Of a DNA stretch of 64,000 nucleotides, positions 43,896-54,139 are shown piece after piece (within the stretch, counting starts at the first letter, position 1; the number at the start of each line of letters is the position of its first letter). The translations under genes and the position numbers were made by a program. The stretch is taken from assembly GCA_023436885.1 (NCBI GenBank), contig JAEZHI010000050.1, forward strand, positions 62,001 through 126,000, in the 5' to 3' direction. This DNA comes from Pseudomonadota bacterium. Its GTDB lineage: Bacteria; Pseudomonadota; Alphaproteobacteria; Rhizobiales; Pleomorphomonadaceae. The notes under the pieces are model-generated. The model did not search any database, had not been told where the DNA came from, and saw only the letters and a list, made by a program, of their open reading frames with translations.

Positions 43896-44953
43896 TTCGT
43901 GCGCGTCCTCGGATCAAGCAGCCGGTAGAGAAGATCGGACAACAGGTTAATGGTGATGAACACCGCACCGATAACGATCGTTCCGCCGAGCACGGCGTTC
44001 ATGTCGGCGTTCTGCAGCGAGTTGGTGATGTAGAGGCCAATGCCCGGCCAGGAGAACACGGTCTCCGTCAGCACAGAGCCTTCGAGCAGACCGGCATAGG
44101 ACAGAGCGATAACTGTGACGAGTGGCACGGCGGCATTGCGCAGCGCATGAAACCAGATGATACGGCGTTCGCTAAGGCCCTTGGCCCGCGCGGCAACGAC
44201 ATACTCCTGACCGAGTTCGTTCAGCATGAAGGAGCGCGTCATGCGGCTGATGTAGGCCAGAGAGAAGTAGCCGAGCAGCGCACCGGGCAAGGCGATGTGG
44301 CGGAAAGCGTCCCAGAGAACATCCCACTGCCGCGTCCACGCCGCATCGACGAGATAAAGACCGGTAATCGGCGTGAACGTATATTCGTAGGCGACGTCGA
44401 GGCGCCCCGGGAAAGCTACCCACTTGAGCTTGGCGTAGAACAACAGCAGCGACAACAGCGCCAGCCAGAAGATCGGCACCGAATAACCAACAAGACCGAT
44501 GACGCGAGCGATCTGGTCAGCTATGGAGCCGCGCCGTACAGCCGCGACGACTCCGAGCGGCACGCCCAGACCAGCACCGAGCAACGTGCCGACCGTGGCT
44601 AGTTCCAGTGTAGCAGGAAATACGCGGAGAACGTCCTCAAGCACCGGATTGGTCGTCAGGACCGAGATACCAAAATCGCCCGTCAGAGCTTGCTTGAGAT
44701 AGATGAAAAACTGCTGCCAGAGCGGCAGGTTGAAGCCCATCTGCTCGCGGACGCGCTCGACAACCGAGGCAGGCGCGCGATCGCCGACAATCGCCAATAC
44801 GGGATCGATCGGCACCACGCGCCCGATGAAGAAGGTCACGGCGAGGAGGCCGAGAAAGGTGGTCGCCAGCATGATGGCAAACCGCCCCAGATTAACCGCC
44901 AGACCGCGGACGCGCCGTCGTCGTGCCGGTTTCGAAGCTTCGATCGCCGTCAT
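43892..44953 (-). CDS. Second Opp/Dpp importer, permease (DppB-like)
   Basis: A 353-residue permease. A basic N-terminus (KPARRRRVRG) precedes the first helix. Then VVPIDPVLAIVGDRAPASVVERVREQMG, GDFGISVLTTNPVLEDV and the EAA-like loop YVVAARAKGLSERRIIWFHALRNA. It begins six bases after the stop of the nearer binding-protein gene. Confidence 0.94.
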   Translation of the reverse strand: MTAIEASKPARRRRVRGLAVNLGRFAIMLATTFLGLLAVTFFIGRVVPIDPVLAIVGDRAPASVVERVREQMGFNLPLWQQFFIYLKQALTGDFGISVLTTNPVLEDVLRVFPATLELATVGTLLGAGLGVPLGVVAAVRRGSIADQIARVIGLVGYSVPIFWLALLSLLLFYAKLKWVAFPGRLDVAYEYTFTPITGLYLVDAAWTRQWDVLWDAFRHIALPGALLGYFSLAYISRMTRSFMLNELGQEYVVAARAKGLSERRIIWFHALRNAAVPLVTVIALSYAGLLEGSVLTETVFSWPGIGLYITNSLQNADMNAVLGGTIVIGAVFITINLLSDLLYRLLDPRTRTK

Positions 44954-44959
44954 CGTCCA

Positions 44960-46603
44960 TCAATCCTTCGAGATGGGGAAGACATAGTTGGTGTCAAAGC
45001 TGGGACCGAGCTTGAAGTCCTTGACCTTCGACGCGTAACCGGCGACTTCAATCTGCTGATAGATGAAGGCGTAGGGTCCGGTTTCGAGAACCTTGTGCTC
45101 GAGATCCTGATACATAGCGGCGCGCTTGGCGGTGTCCTTCTCTAGCAGCGCGGCGCGTGTCACCTGGTTCAGTTCGCCCGGATCCCAGGAGTTGCGCCAT
45201 GCGAGTGTCTTGTTCTTGCTGGCATCCGAGTTGTCGGCATTGACGGTGAAGGTTTCGGCGTTGGAATTGGGGTCGAAATAGTCCGAACCCCAGTTGCTGA
45301 AGCACATGTCGTGCTGACGGGCTCGGCACTTGGTCAACACCTGCTTGCCGTCGCCTGTGATGAGCTCCAGCTTGATGTCGGCTTGGGCGAAGGTCTGCTG
45401 CAGGCTTTCGGCAATGCCCGCGACTGGTTGCTGGTTGCGGACGTCGAGTGTCACGGAGAAGCCGTCGGGCAAACCGGCCTGAGCGAGCAGCGACTTTGCC
45501 TTGGCCACGTCCAGTGAAAATGGCTTGTCGTCGAGAGCCCCCAGTTGGCCGGACGGCAGGAAGGTCTGGTGCACCTGACCGATGCCCTTGATGAGGGTGG
45601 AGGCAATGGCGTCGTAGTCGATGAGGTACTTGATCGCCTGCCTGACCTCAGGCTTGGCCAAGTACTGGTTCTTCTGGTTGAGACCGAGCAGATACAGCGT
45701 GCCTTTGGGCGCCGATGTGGTTGCGAAGCCCTCCTTGGCGGCAATGGCATCGGCATCGCCGGGCTCGAGATTACGGGCGATGTCGATATCGCCGTTTTCA
45801 AGGGCCAGGCGCTGGCTGGCACTCTCCTTCATGTGGCGGTAGATCACCCGCTTCAGCTTGGACTGGTGGACGTCCGCGTTATCGTTGCGCTCGAGCACCA
45901 GCGCCTCGTTGGCCTTCCAGACAACCAGCCTGAAGGGGCCGGAACCGGCATAGGCGGACTTCAGCCATTCATTGCCGAAGTCGTTGTCGTACTTGAGCTC
46001 ATCGCTCGGCGTCACCGCCTTGACGTGCTGCAGCACGAGGTCCTTGTCCACCACCGAAGCGGTCATCGAGGTCAGCACGTTGAGCACAAAGCTCGGCGCA
46101 TACGGCTTGTCGACGGTCAGCTGGAAAGTCAGCGGATCGAGCGCCTTGGCTTTTTCGGCGACGTTGTCGCCCGTAATGCCAAACTGGGTGATCAGGAAGC
46201 CGGGGGACTTGTCGAGCTTGACGACACGTTCAAAGGAATACGCGACATCGGCAGCGGTCAGCGGATTGCCGGAAGCGAACTTGAGGCCCGGCTTGAGCTT
46301 GAAGGTATATGTCAGACTGTCGTCCGACACCGTCCAGCTATCCGCCAGTTCGCCGACGATCTTCGAGGTATCCTGCGGGTCGAGGTTGACCAGCTTGCTA
46401 TAACTGTTGGCGATGTACTCGGCAGCCGAGAATTCGAAAGCCTCGGCAGGATCGAGGGTCATCAGATCATCGATGGCAAAGCCTTCGACCAGCGTGTCGG
46501 CAGGCGTTGCAGCATAAGTGGGAGCGCCGAAGGTCAAAAGAACGGTCAGTGCGACACCAGCGGAGAACTCGCGGAAGGCTTTTGGCCCAAGCGGCGCTTT
46601 CAT
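44960..46603 (-). CDS. Second Opp/Dpp importer, binding protein A (family 5)
   Basis: A 547-residue family-5 solute-binding protein with a signal peptide (FSAGVALTVLLTFGAPTYAATP). The mature start TPADTLVEGFAIDDLMTLDP and landmarks ADSWTVSDDSLTYTFKLKP, GSGPFRLVVW and RVIYRHMKESASQRLALENG are nearly the same as in the neighbouring protein encoded at 46687-48327. A clear difference is KCRARQHDMCFSNWG here against KYRARQHDMYIGQWG there, so this copy has two extra cysteines. The ligand is unknown: peptide, opine or oligosaccharide are all possible for the family. Confidence 0.93.
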   Translation of the reverse strand: MKAPLGPKAFREFSAGVALTVLLTFGAPTYAATPADTLVEGFAIDDLMTLDPAEAFEFSAAEYIANSYSKLVNLDPQDTSKIVGELADSWTVSDDSLTYTFKLKPGLKFASGNPLTAADVAYSFERVVKLDKSPGFLITQFGITGDNVAEKAKALDPLTFQLTVDKPYAPSFVLNVLTSMTASVVDKDLVLQHVKAVTPSDELKYDNDFGNEWLKSAYAGSGPFRLVVWKANEALVLERNDNADVHQSKLKRVIYRHMKESASQRLALENGDIDIARNLEPGDADAIAAKEGFATTSAPKGTLYLLGLNQKNQYLAKPEVRQAIKYLIDYDAIASTLIKGIGQVHQTFLPSGQLGALDDKPFSLDVAKAKSLLAQAGLPDGFSVTLDVRNQQPVAGIAESLQQTFAQADIKLELITGDGKQVLTKCRARQHDMCFSNWGSDYFDPNSNAETFTVNADNSDASKNKTLAWRNSWDPGELNQVTRAALLEKDTAKRAAMYQDLEHKVLETGPYAFIYQQIEVAGYASKVKDFKLGPSFDTNYVFPISKD

Positions 46604-46636
46604 TTCCAGTTACTCTTCTTGTCGTTTCAAAAAGAT

Positions 46637-46669
46637 GCTCGCGCCGCCCACCTTCAAGGCGAGCGGCGC
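46637..46669 (-). other. Stem-loop between the two binding-protein genes
   Basis: GCGCCGC (46641-46647) pairs with GCGGCGC (46663-46669); an alternative GCTCGC/GCGAGC stem overlaps it. On the minus strand ATCTTTTTG follows, so it could act as a partial terminator between the two genes. Confidence 0.45.
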
Positions 46670-46686
46670 AAAGCGATGTCAGGTTG

Positions 46687-48327
46687 TTATTTCGAGATCG
46701 AATCGACCAAGTTGGTGTCGTAGGACGGGCCCAGCTTGAAGCCCTTCAACTTGGCCGAATAGGCAGCCACTTCGGTCTGCTGGAAGATCACCACGAACGG
46801 GCCGCTTTCCAGCACCTTCTTCTGCAGGTCTTCGTACATGGCCGCACGCTTGGCAGAGTCCTTCTCAAGCAACGCCGCCTTGGTCTCAGCGTCGAGCTCC
46901 TTCGGATCCCAGGCGTTGCGCCAGGCGAGCGTCTTGGTCTTGCCCTCGTCAGAGTTGTCGGGATTGGAGGTGAAGGTGTCTGCGTTGGAATTGGGGTCGA
47001 AATAATCGGAGCCCCACTGACCAATGTACATGTCGTGCTGACGGGCACGATACTTGGTCAGGGTCTGCTTGCCATCGCCGGGGATGATCTCGAGCTTGAC
47101 GCCAGCCTGTCCCAACGTCTGCTGGAAACTCTCGGCAATCCCGGTCACCGGCTGGTTGTTGCGCGTGTCCATGGTGACCGTGAAGCCGTTCGGAAGGCCA
47201 GCCTTGGCCAGCAGCTCCTTCGCCTTGGCGACGTCGAACTTGTAGGGATTGTCGCTGATCGCACCGAGCTGGCCTTTGGGAAGAAAGGCCTGGTGGATTT
47301 CGCCGATGCCCTTGATCAGCGTTGCGCCGATGGCATCATAATCGACCAGATACTTGAACGCCTGAATGACTTCGGGCTTGGCAAGGTTCGGATTCTTCTG
47401 ATTGAGCGAGATGTAATAGACGGTTCCCTTCGGCGCCGAAACGGTGGCGAGATCCTTGTTGGCGGCCGTTGCGTCGAGGTCACCGGGCTCGAGATTGCGG
47501 GCGATGTCGATATCGCCGTTCTCAAGGGCCAGACGCTGGCCGGCGCTCTCCTTCATATGGCGATAGATGACCCGCTTCAGCTTGGCCTTGTCACCGAAGT
47601 AGTTGTCGTTGCGCTCGAGAACGACCGCTTCGTTGGCCTTCCAGGTCACCACCTTGAACGGGCCGGAGCCGGCCGAGTTGGTCTTCAGCCACTCATTGCC
47701 GAAGTCAGTGTCCCACTTGTAGTCGGCCGATGGCGTCATCGCCTTGGCGTGTTCCATGACCAGCTTCTTGTCGAGCACCGAGCCGGCGGTGGACGACAGG
47801 ACGTTGAGCACGAAGGATGTGGCGTAGGGCTTGTCGACGGTGAAGGAGACGGTGAGCGGATCGACCGCCTTGACCTTCTCGGTCACGTTGTCGCCGGTCA
47901 GGCCGAACTGGCCGAACAGGAAGGCCGGGCTCTTGTCCATCTTGATGAGACGCTCGGCCGAGAAGACGACGTCTTCGGCAGTGACCGGATTGCCGGACGC
48001 GAACTTCAGGCTAGGCTTGAGCTTGAAGGTGTAGGTGAGTCCATCGTCGGAAACGGTCCAGCTATCGGCCAGATCGCCCTTCACCTTCGTCGTGTCGGCG
48101 AGATCGAGACGTACAAGCAGCGAATAGCTGTTGGCAGTCACCTCGGCGGTGGACAGCTCGAAAGCCTCGCCCGGATCGAGGGTGATGATATCGTCGATGG
48201 AGAAGCCTTCGACCAGCGTGTCGGCGGGCGTGGCCGCGAAGGACGGGCCGGCGCAGGCAACGAAGGCGGCCATGGCGGCACCTGCCGACAAATATCTCAA
48301 ATGCTTCACCAGGACTGGCATAGTCAT
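46687..48327 (-). CDS. Second Opp/Dpp importer, binding protein B (family 5, paralogue of A)
   Basis: A 546-residue family-5 binding protein. ATG 48327 (MTMPVLVKHLRYLSAGAAMAAFVACAG...) gives a clean signal peptide and follows AAGGGGAA; an upstream in-frame start would add 56 non-homologous residues. Mature start TPADTLVEGFSIDDIITLDP, with the same landmarks as the downstream copy and almost the same length, so the two arose by tandem duplication. First gene of the operon. The 269 bases upstream hold a possible promoter. Confidence 0.93.
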   Translation of the reverse strand: MTMPVLVKHLRYLSAGAAMAAFVACAGPSFAATPADTLVEGFSIDDIITLDPGEAFELSTAEVTANSYSLLVRLDLADTTKVKGDLADSWTVSDDGLTYTFKLKPSLKFASGNPVTAEDVVFSAERLIKMDKSPAFLFGQFGLTGDNVTEKVKAVDPLTVSFTVDKPYATSFVLNVLSSTAGSVLDKKLVMEHAKAMTPSADYKWDTDFGNEWLKTNSAGSGPFKVVTWKANEAVVLERNDNYFGDKAKLKRVIYRHMKESAGQRLALENGDIDIARNLEPGDLDATAANKDLATVSAPKGTVYYISLNQKNPNLAKPEVIQAFKYLVDYDAIGATLIKGIGEIHQAFLPKGQLGAISDNPYKFDVAKAKELLAKAGLPNGFTVTMDTRNNQPVTGIAESFQQTLGQAGVKLEIIPGDGKQTLTKYRARQHDMYIGQWGSDYFDPNSNADTFTSNPDNSDEGKTKTLAWRNAWDPKELDAETKAALLEKDSAKRAAMYEDLQKKVLESGPFVVIFQQTEVAAYSAKLKGFKLGPSYDTNLVDSISK

Positions 48328-48525
48328 GTTCGGGTTCCCCTTTTCATACCCCGGCAGTTTCTCTGCCGTTTTGGTCGCTCGGCACCGTCTTGCATCAAGC
48401 AGCGGAGCCTGTCGCCTTTCCACCATACCCCCGACGACATTGGAGCGCGAGTAGCCGCGCGGATCATCCGGGCATGGTGGTTCCCGCCGCTCCAAGCGGC
48501 CGGAGGCATTGTTTCTGAAGGGAAA

Positions 48526-48553
48526 GTCGTAATGGGTCGCCAGACGGTGGTCA
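48526..48553 (-). promoter_or_regulatory. Possible promoter of the second Opp/Dpp operon
   Basis: On the minus strand TTGACC (48548-48553) is followed after 16 bases by TACGAC (48526-48531). The -10 is weak. Nothing else is recognised in 48328-48596. Confidence 0.3.
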
Positions 48554-48596
48554 ATAGGCAGGCACGCCTAATGCGCGTGCATTTACGTAGGAATGA

Positions 48597-49415
48597 TTAG
48601 GCGAGCAATCGCTCGATACGGTCGGCAATGGCATCCGTGTCGTTGCCGCCGATCACCTCAACTGCCTTGGCTTTGACGCCTTCAGGGGCGTTGCCCATGG
48701 CAATGCCGAGACCAGCACCAGTCAACATGCCCACGTCGTTGAAGTTGTCACCGATGGCCACGATATCCGAGGGATCGACGCCATGATCGGCCGCCCAAGC
48801 GAGAAGACGGCTGCCCTTGCTGCGCCCGGCGGGCATGACGTCAATGCGATCATGCCAGGAGTATTCAACGCCATAGGCGGGCATCGCCTCGGCTTCCGCG
48901 TACCACTTGGCGAGACGCCCTGCATCCGAATGGGTAACGACGAACTTCCAGACGTTTGGAGCCGTCGCAAGAACGGCTTCCATGGACGCGACCTGTCGAA
49001 GTTCCGGCTTCGGCTGGGTGGATAACCCATCGATCCATGCGCCCAGTTTTTGAAGGTGAGGCGTCAGCACTTCGAAGAGCATGACATCGTCAAGGTACAT
49101 CAGCATATCGACACCATGTTGGCGACAAGAGGCGACAACATACCGAGCGTCGAGGTGATCGAAGGGCTCGCCACTGACAACACGCCCCGTAGCGAAGTCA
49201 TAGACATAGGTGCCGTTGCAGCAGATGGCTGGGCCAGAGAGCTGGAGCTCCTCGTAGTAAGGCCGGGTTACCGAGTGATGCCGCCCCGTAACGAGCACCA
49301 CATCCAGACCGCGATCCCGAGCTTTCTTCAGGGCGGCGATACTGCGGGGGCGAACCCGCCCTTCGGGATCGAGAAGCGTGCCATCGAGGTCGAGGGCGAT
49401 CATCCGATAGGGCAT
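48597..49415 (-). CDS. HAD-superfamily phosphatase, Cof/YidA type
   Basis: A 272-residue subclass IIB HAD hydrolase. Motif I is DLDGT with nucleophile Asp9 and Asp11 (IALDLDGTLLD), motif II VTGRHHS, motif III Lys in GRSKGSRL, and motif IV GDNFNDVGML. The C2-type cap between motifs II and III marks Cof-type sugar-phosphate or pyridoxal-phosphate phosphatases. Cytoplasmic. It lies between two transporter operons with gaps over 230 bases on both sides, so is probably its own unit. The specific substrate is unknown. Confidence 0.92.
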   Translation of the reverse strand: MPYRMIALDLDGTLLDPEGRVRPRSIAALKKARDRGLDVVLVTGRHHSVTRPYYEELQLSGPAICCNGTYVYDFATGRVVSGEPFDHLDARYVVASCRQHGVDMLMYLDDVMLFEVLTPHLQKLGAWIDGLSTQPKPELRQVASMEAVLATAPNVWKFVVTHSDAGRLAKWYAEAEAMPAYGVEYSWHDRIDVMPAGRSKGSRLLAWAADHGVDPSDIVAIGDNFNDVGMLTGAGLGIAMGNAPEGVKAKAVEVIGGNDTDAIADRIERLLA

Positions 49416-49571
49416 GTCATGCGCTCCGCTTTAGGCGATGTCAGTTGGCCCAAGGCCAAGAGCACGCTGACCTCCGAATAGAGCGGTCACGCGCTGTGAA
49501 CTACTCACAAACCCTTGAATTTGGAGCATTTCCTTATCGTTCAGGCTGCCTTCAAACGCAAGACCGAAGAT

Positions 49572-49601
49572 AAAACAGGCGGACACCGAAGCGCCCGCCT
49601 G
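49572..49601 (-). terminator. Terminator of the RbsABC-type operon
   Basis: On the minus strand CAGGCGG...CCGCCTG forms a stem with partial inner pairing around a TTCGG-type loop, followed directly by TTTTATC. It is 53 bases after the binding-protein stop. Confidence 0.75.
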
Positions 49602-49653
49602 CTGCTCGATAATCGGCATCCGGGGTGAGAGACCCGGACTTTTGGAGGAGAGA

Positions 49654-50601
<948 letters not shown>

Positions 50602-50726
50602 GTCTTTCTCCTCCACTAAAGTCCGCTGCATTCCTCTCAGCGGGGTGCGGCTCACATCGGGTGTCGACGGCCGCGGTCGTTGACGCCGGCCGGGATTTCG
50701 ACCAGCGCCGAAAACTCGGTCCGGCC

Positions 50727-51779
50727 TCAGCCAAGCCGGGCGTTGCGGGCGATGCGGCGCTGCATCTGGTCGAGAATGACCGCGCCGACGATGACGACGC
50801 CCTTAATGACCATCTGCCAGAACTCGGAAACACCCATCATGACGAGACCGTCGGAGAGCACGCCGATGACGAAGGCGCCGACGATGGTACCGCCGATGGT
50901 ACCGCGACCGCCCGACAGCGACGTGCCGCCTAGCACGGCTGCCGCAATGGCGTTCATCTCGAAGGTCTCGCCGGACGCCGGATGCGAGGCGACGAGCTGC
51001 GAGGCAACGACGAGGCCTGCAATGGCGGCGCAGAAGCCGGAGATCATGTAGACGGCGAGCTTGACGCGGTTGACGTTGACGCCACTCAGCGTGGCAGCCC
51101 GCTCGTTGCCGCCAACGGCGTAGATCTGACGTCCGAACGGCGTCTTGAGGGCGACGTAGGCGGCGATGCCGGCAACGACCAGCAGCAACCAGATCGACAG
51201 GGGAATGCCGAGGATGGTGCCGGAGCCGAGCACCGGGAAGCCCTGGTTGCCGAACTCCGGCTTGCCGACGAGGTTCGGGAAGGTGGAACCGCCCGACATC
51301 AAAAGCGCCATGCCGCGGGCCACATAGAGCATGCCAAGCGTGGCTATGAACGGCGCCACCTGCATTCGCGTAATCAAGAGGCCGTTGACGAAGCCGACGA
51401 AGGTACCAACCAGAAGCGCGATGCCTATCACTTCCCAGACGTTGGGATAGATCACCACGCCGAACATCTCGAGCGGGATGCCGTAGAGGACCAGGGCGCC
51501 AGCCACCATGCCGACGAGACCGACTATGGCGCCGACCGAAAGATCGATACCGCCGGTCAGGATGACGAAGGTCATGCCTATGGCCAGGAAGGCATTGATC
51601 GCCACGTGCTTGGAAACGATCACCACGTTGGCGACGGTAACGAAGTTCGGCGCCATCAGGCTGAAGAAGACGACAACGGCGATGAGCGCGATGAAAGTCC
51701 TGAGCTTCAGGAGCAGCAGGAGCAGTGTCGACTGTCCTTTGGGCGCTTCGGCCGCCGGGGTTGCAACTGTGTTGGTCAT
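50727..51779 (-). CDS. RbsC-type sugar ABC permease
   Basis: A 350-residue inner-membrane protein of the CUT2 subfamily, working as a homodimer. Landmarks: VVFFSLMAPNFVTVANVVIV, FVILTGGIDLSVGAIVGLVGM, FVNGLLITRMQVAPFIATLGMLYVARG, VGGNERAATLSGVNVNRVKL and AIAAAVLGGTSLSGGRGTIGGT. ATG 51779 has AGGA nine bases upstream; a GTG two codons earlier overlaps the ATPase stop. It follows the ATPase gene directly. Confidence 0.94.
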   Translation of the reverse strand: MTNTVATPAAEAPKGQSTLLLLLLKLRTFIALIAVVVFFSLMAPNFVTVANVVIVSKHVAINAFLAIGMTFVILTGGIDLSVGAIVGLVGMVAGALVLYGIPLEMFGVVIYPNVWEVIGIALLVGTFVGFVNGLLITRMQVAPFIATLGMLYVARGMALLMSGGSTFPNLVGKPEFGNQGFPVLGSGTILGIPLSIWLLLVVAGIAAYVALKTPFGRQIYAVGGNERAATLSGVNVNRVKLAVYMISGFCAAIAGLVVASQLVASHPASGETFEMNAIAAAVLGGTSLSGGRGTIGGTIVGAFVIGVLSDGLVMMGVSEFWQMVIKGVVIVGAVILDQMQRRIARNARLG

Positions 51780-51781
51780 AG

Positions 51782-53347
51782 TCACTGATCCTGAGTCTGG
51801 TGGTCGTGAACGGGAGCGGCGTGTCCCTTGGTCGAGGCACGGACGATCACTTCATCAGTGGCCTCGTGATCGGGTAGGTCGGCGGTGATCCGACCCTGCG
51901 ACATCACCAGCACGCGGTCAGACACGGCGTGCACTTCCTTGAGATCGGAGGTGGCGAACACCACCGCGAGGCCTTGGTCGGCCAGCTCACGCATGGTGCG
52001 GAACACCTCCTCCTTGGCGCCGATGTCGATGCCTCGGGTGGGCTCGTCGAGGAGGAGCACCCTTGGCTCGGTCATCAGGCTCTTGCCGATGACCACCTTT
52101 TGCTGGTTGCCGCCCGACAACGAGGTGATGGGCGTTTCCGGCGACGGAGCCTTGATGCGCAGGGAGCGGAACAGCTTGTCGATCGCCTTGTTTTCCGCGG
52201 CATTCTGCACGGTGAAAAGCTTCGTGACCTTGGCAAGGCTGGCAAGCGACAGGTTCTTGCCCACCGTCAGGTTCTGCACGAGGCCATCGCGCTGGCGATC
52301 TTCAGGGACCAGGAACAGACCGGAGGCGATGCGCTTGGCTACCGGCAGATGATCGATGGCCTGAGTGCCTATCGAAACCTCGCCGCGGGCATCAGCCCTC
52401 AGGCCGAACAGGCTCTCGAACAATTCGGACCGACCGGCCCCCAGGAGACCGTAGATGCCGACAATCTCACCCGCACGGAACTCGACGCTCACATCGTCGA
52501 CCAGATAGCCGCCCCCCACGCGAGGGAGCTTGAGGTGGCTGACCGACAGCACCGGCTCGCCAACCTTCACCTCGCGTTGCTGGCGCTTGGCGAACTCCGA
52601 GGTACCCAACATCTGCCGGATGATCCAGGGGATCGTCGCCTCTCCCTTGGGGGCACTCGCCTGGAAATGACCGTCGCGCAGCACCGTGAAATAGTCACCG
52701 ATGCGGATGAGCTCTTCGAGGCGGTGCGAAATGTAGATGATGGCGACACCGGACTTCTTGAGCTCGGCGATGACGCGGAACAGCACTTCGACCTCAGACG
52801 CCGACAAGGCCGAGGTCGGTTCGTCCATGATCAGAACCTTGACGTCGTCGGCCAGCGCCTTGGCGATCTCGACGATCTGCTGCTCGCCTATCCGGAGATC
52901 GTCGACCAGCGTGTCTGGGTCGATGTCGTGCTCGAGGCGGGCGAGCAGCTCCCTGGCACGCTCGCGCTGGCGCGGCATGTCGATGTGGACGCCACCCTTG
53001 GTCATGTCGCGGCCGAGGAAGATGTTCTCGGTGACCGTGAGATTGGGACAGAGATTGAGTTCCTGGAAGACGATACCGATACCCTTTTGCGCAGCATCGA
53101 GCACGGAGGAGAACTGGACCTCTTCGCCGCCCATCAGGATACGGCCGGACGTCGCCTGATCGACACCGGCGAGGATACGCATCAGCGTGGATTTTCCCGC
53201 GCCATTCTCGCCAATCAGCACGTTGACCGAGCGTTCGTAGACGTCGAAGTCAACGTCTTCCAGGGCAATCGTGCCGGGAAATACGCGAGTCATTTTCTCG
53301 GCGCGAAGAATGATCGCAGGGGCTTCGATCTGCTCGAGGGCACTCAT
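51782..53347 (-). CDS. RbsA-type double ATP-binding protein
   Basis: A 521-residue CUT2 ATPase with two ABC domains. First: Walker A GENGAGKST, signature LRIGEQQIVEIAKAL, VLIMDEPTSALS. Second: degenerate Walker A (GLLGAGRSE), signature SLSGGNQQKVVIGKSL, LLLDEPTRGID. The degenerate second site is normal for RbsA/MglA. The start overlaps the DUF2291 gene by four bases and the stop lies two bases before the permease ATG. Confidence 0.95.
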   Translation of the reverse strand: MSALEQIEAPAIILRAEKMTRVFPGTIALEDVDFDVYERSVNVLIGENGAGKSTLMRILAGVDQATSGRILMGGEEVQFSSVLDAAQKGIGIVFQELNLCPNLTVTENIFLGRDMTKGGVHIDMPRQRERARELLARLEHDIDPDTLVDDLRIGEQQIVEIAKALADDVKVLIMDEPTSALSASEVEVLFRVIAELKKSGVAIIYISHRLEELIRIGDYFTVLRDGHFQASAPKGEATIPWIIRQMLGTSEFAKRQQREVKVGEPVLSVSHLKLPRVGGGYLVDDVSVEFRAGEIVGIYGLLGAGRSELFESLFGLRADARGEVSIGTQAIDHLPVAKRIASGLFLVPEDRQRDGLVQNLTVGKNLSLASLAKVTKLFTVQNAAENKAIDKLFRSLRIKAPSPETPITSLSGGNQQKVVIGKSLMTEPRVLLLDEPTRGIDIGAKEEVFRTMRELADQGLAVVFATSDLKEVHAVSDRVLVMSQGRITADLPDHEATDEVIVRASTKGHAAPVHDHQTQDQ

Positions 53348-54069
53348 TGGGCGCCTCCTGCCGGGCCGATCAGAACCGGGGTCAGAAGAATCTTTTCGGT
53401 GGCCGAGTTGAGCGAGAACGTGCCGGCATAAGAGATGGTTTGGCCCGGAGCGAGTGCGTCGACCGCCGCCTTGAGCTCGCTGACTACACGGCTGTTGAAG
53501 CCGCGACCGACCTCGGCAAATTCGAGCTGGTTGGTGAAGTTCTGGAAGTTGATGAAGGGCATGGCGTCGCGTAGCGAATTGCCCTTGATGACCGGCCCTA
53601 TCTGGATGGTGATCGGGACCGGTCCCTTTGGCGTCGCCACGTCGACCAGCACGGTGCCGGCACGCGACGTCGTGTTCTTTTCCTTGATGACCGCCGTGCC
53701 CTTGACCACAAAGCTCCAGGGGCTGCCTTCCTCGGCTGGACGATGACCGAATTCCGGCCCCGCCTTGTCGAGCCCACCTTCGATGGCGGCAATTACCGTC
53801 TCAATCGGCAATGCCTTGTCGCGGACAACCGGAATGACCTCGCTGTCCCAAAGCTTGGCAACGTAATCGGTGCCGTTGAACTTCTGCTGCTCGGCCTCGG
53901 CCTTGCTCTGGATCGGCAAGATCTTGCAGCCGGCAAGGCCAACAGCCAACAATCCGACGACAACGAGGCGCCTTGAAATTTTCGCGCCACCCGTACCGGC
54001 ATCGGCGGCGAACAACCGGTTATCGGCCGCGCCGGCGGATGGCCAGCGCGACTTAGCATGATCTGGCAT
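53344..54069 (-). CDS. DUF2291 periplasmic lipoprotein of the sugar ABC operon
   Basis: A 241-residue protein. A long basic N-terminus is followed by a hydrophobic stretch and lipobox LAVGLAGCKILPIQ, so it should be lipidated at Cys48 after cleavage. The mature part (KFNGTDYVAKLWDSEVIPVV ... VVKGTAVIKEKNTTSRAGTVLVDV) fits the DUF2291 family, which recurs next to RbsA/C/B-type importers. First gene of the transport operon, with GGGAGG upstream of ATG 54069 and the DeoR-type site 42 bases upstream. Its role, perhaps an accessory binding or docking factor, is unknown. Confidence 0.85.
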   Translation of the reverse strand: MPDHAKSRWPSAGAADNRLFAADAGTGGAKISRRLVVVGLLAVGLAGCKILPIQSKAEAEQQKFNGTDYVAKLWDSEVIPVVRDKALPIETVIAAIEGGLDKAGPEFGHRPAEEGSPWSFVVKGTAVIKEKNTTSRAGTVLVDVATPKGPVPITIQIGPVIKGNSLRDAMPFINFQNFTNQLEFAEVGRGFNSRVVSELKAAVDALAPGQTISYAGTFSLNSATEKILLTPVLIGPAGGAQ

Positions 54070-54110
54070 GCTCGTCCTCCCTAGGGTGCCGGTTCCTCGC
54101 CGGACCTCAT

Positions 54111-54139
54111 ATTTCGATTATTTTCGTTTTCTATCGTTT
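54111..54139 (-). promoter_or_regulatory. DeoR-type triple-repeat operator, copy 1
   Basis: Read on the minus strand (toward the DUF2291 gene), CGA cores sit at box positions 4, 14 and 24, exactly 10 bp apart, in A-rich flanks. 24 of 29 bases match the box at 55509-55537 in the same orientation to its gene. CGA/TCG-in-A/T-rich repeats are typical of DeoR/GlpR operators. Confidence 0.8.

Noticed and set aside
46507..48600. A 697-codon open frame on the plus strand opposite a binding-protein gene
   Set aside because: It mirrors the codons of the well-supported minus-strand family-5 gene, has no family features and no ribosome-binding site. Long antisense frames are expected at this base composition.
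51929..53431. A 500-codon plus-strand frame opposite the RbsA-type ATPase
   Set aside because: Antisense shadow of a conserved gene without recognisable domains.
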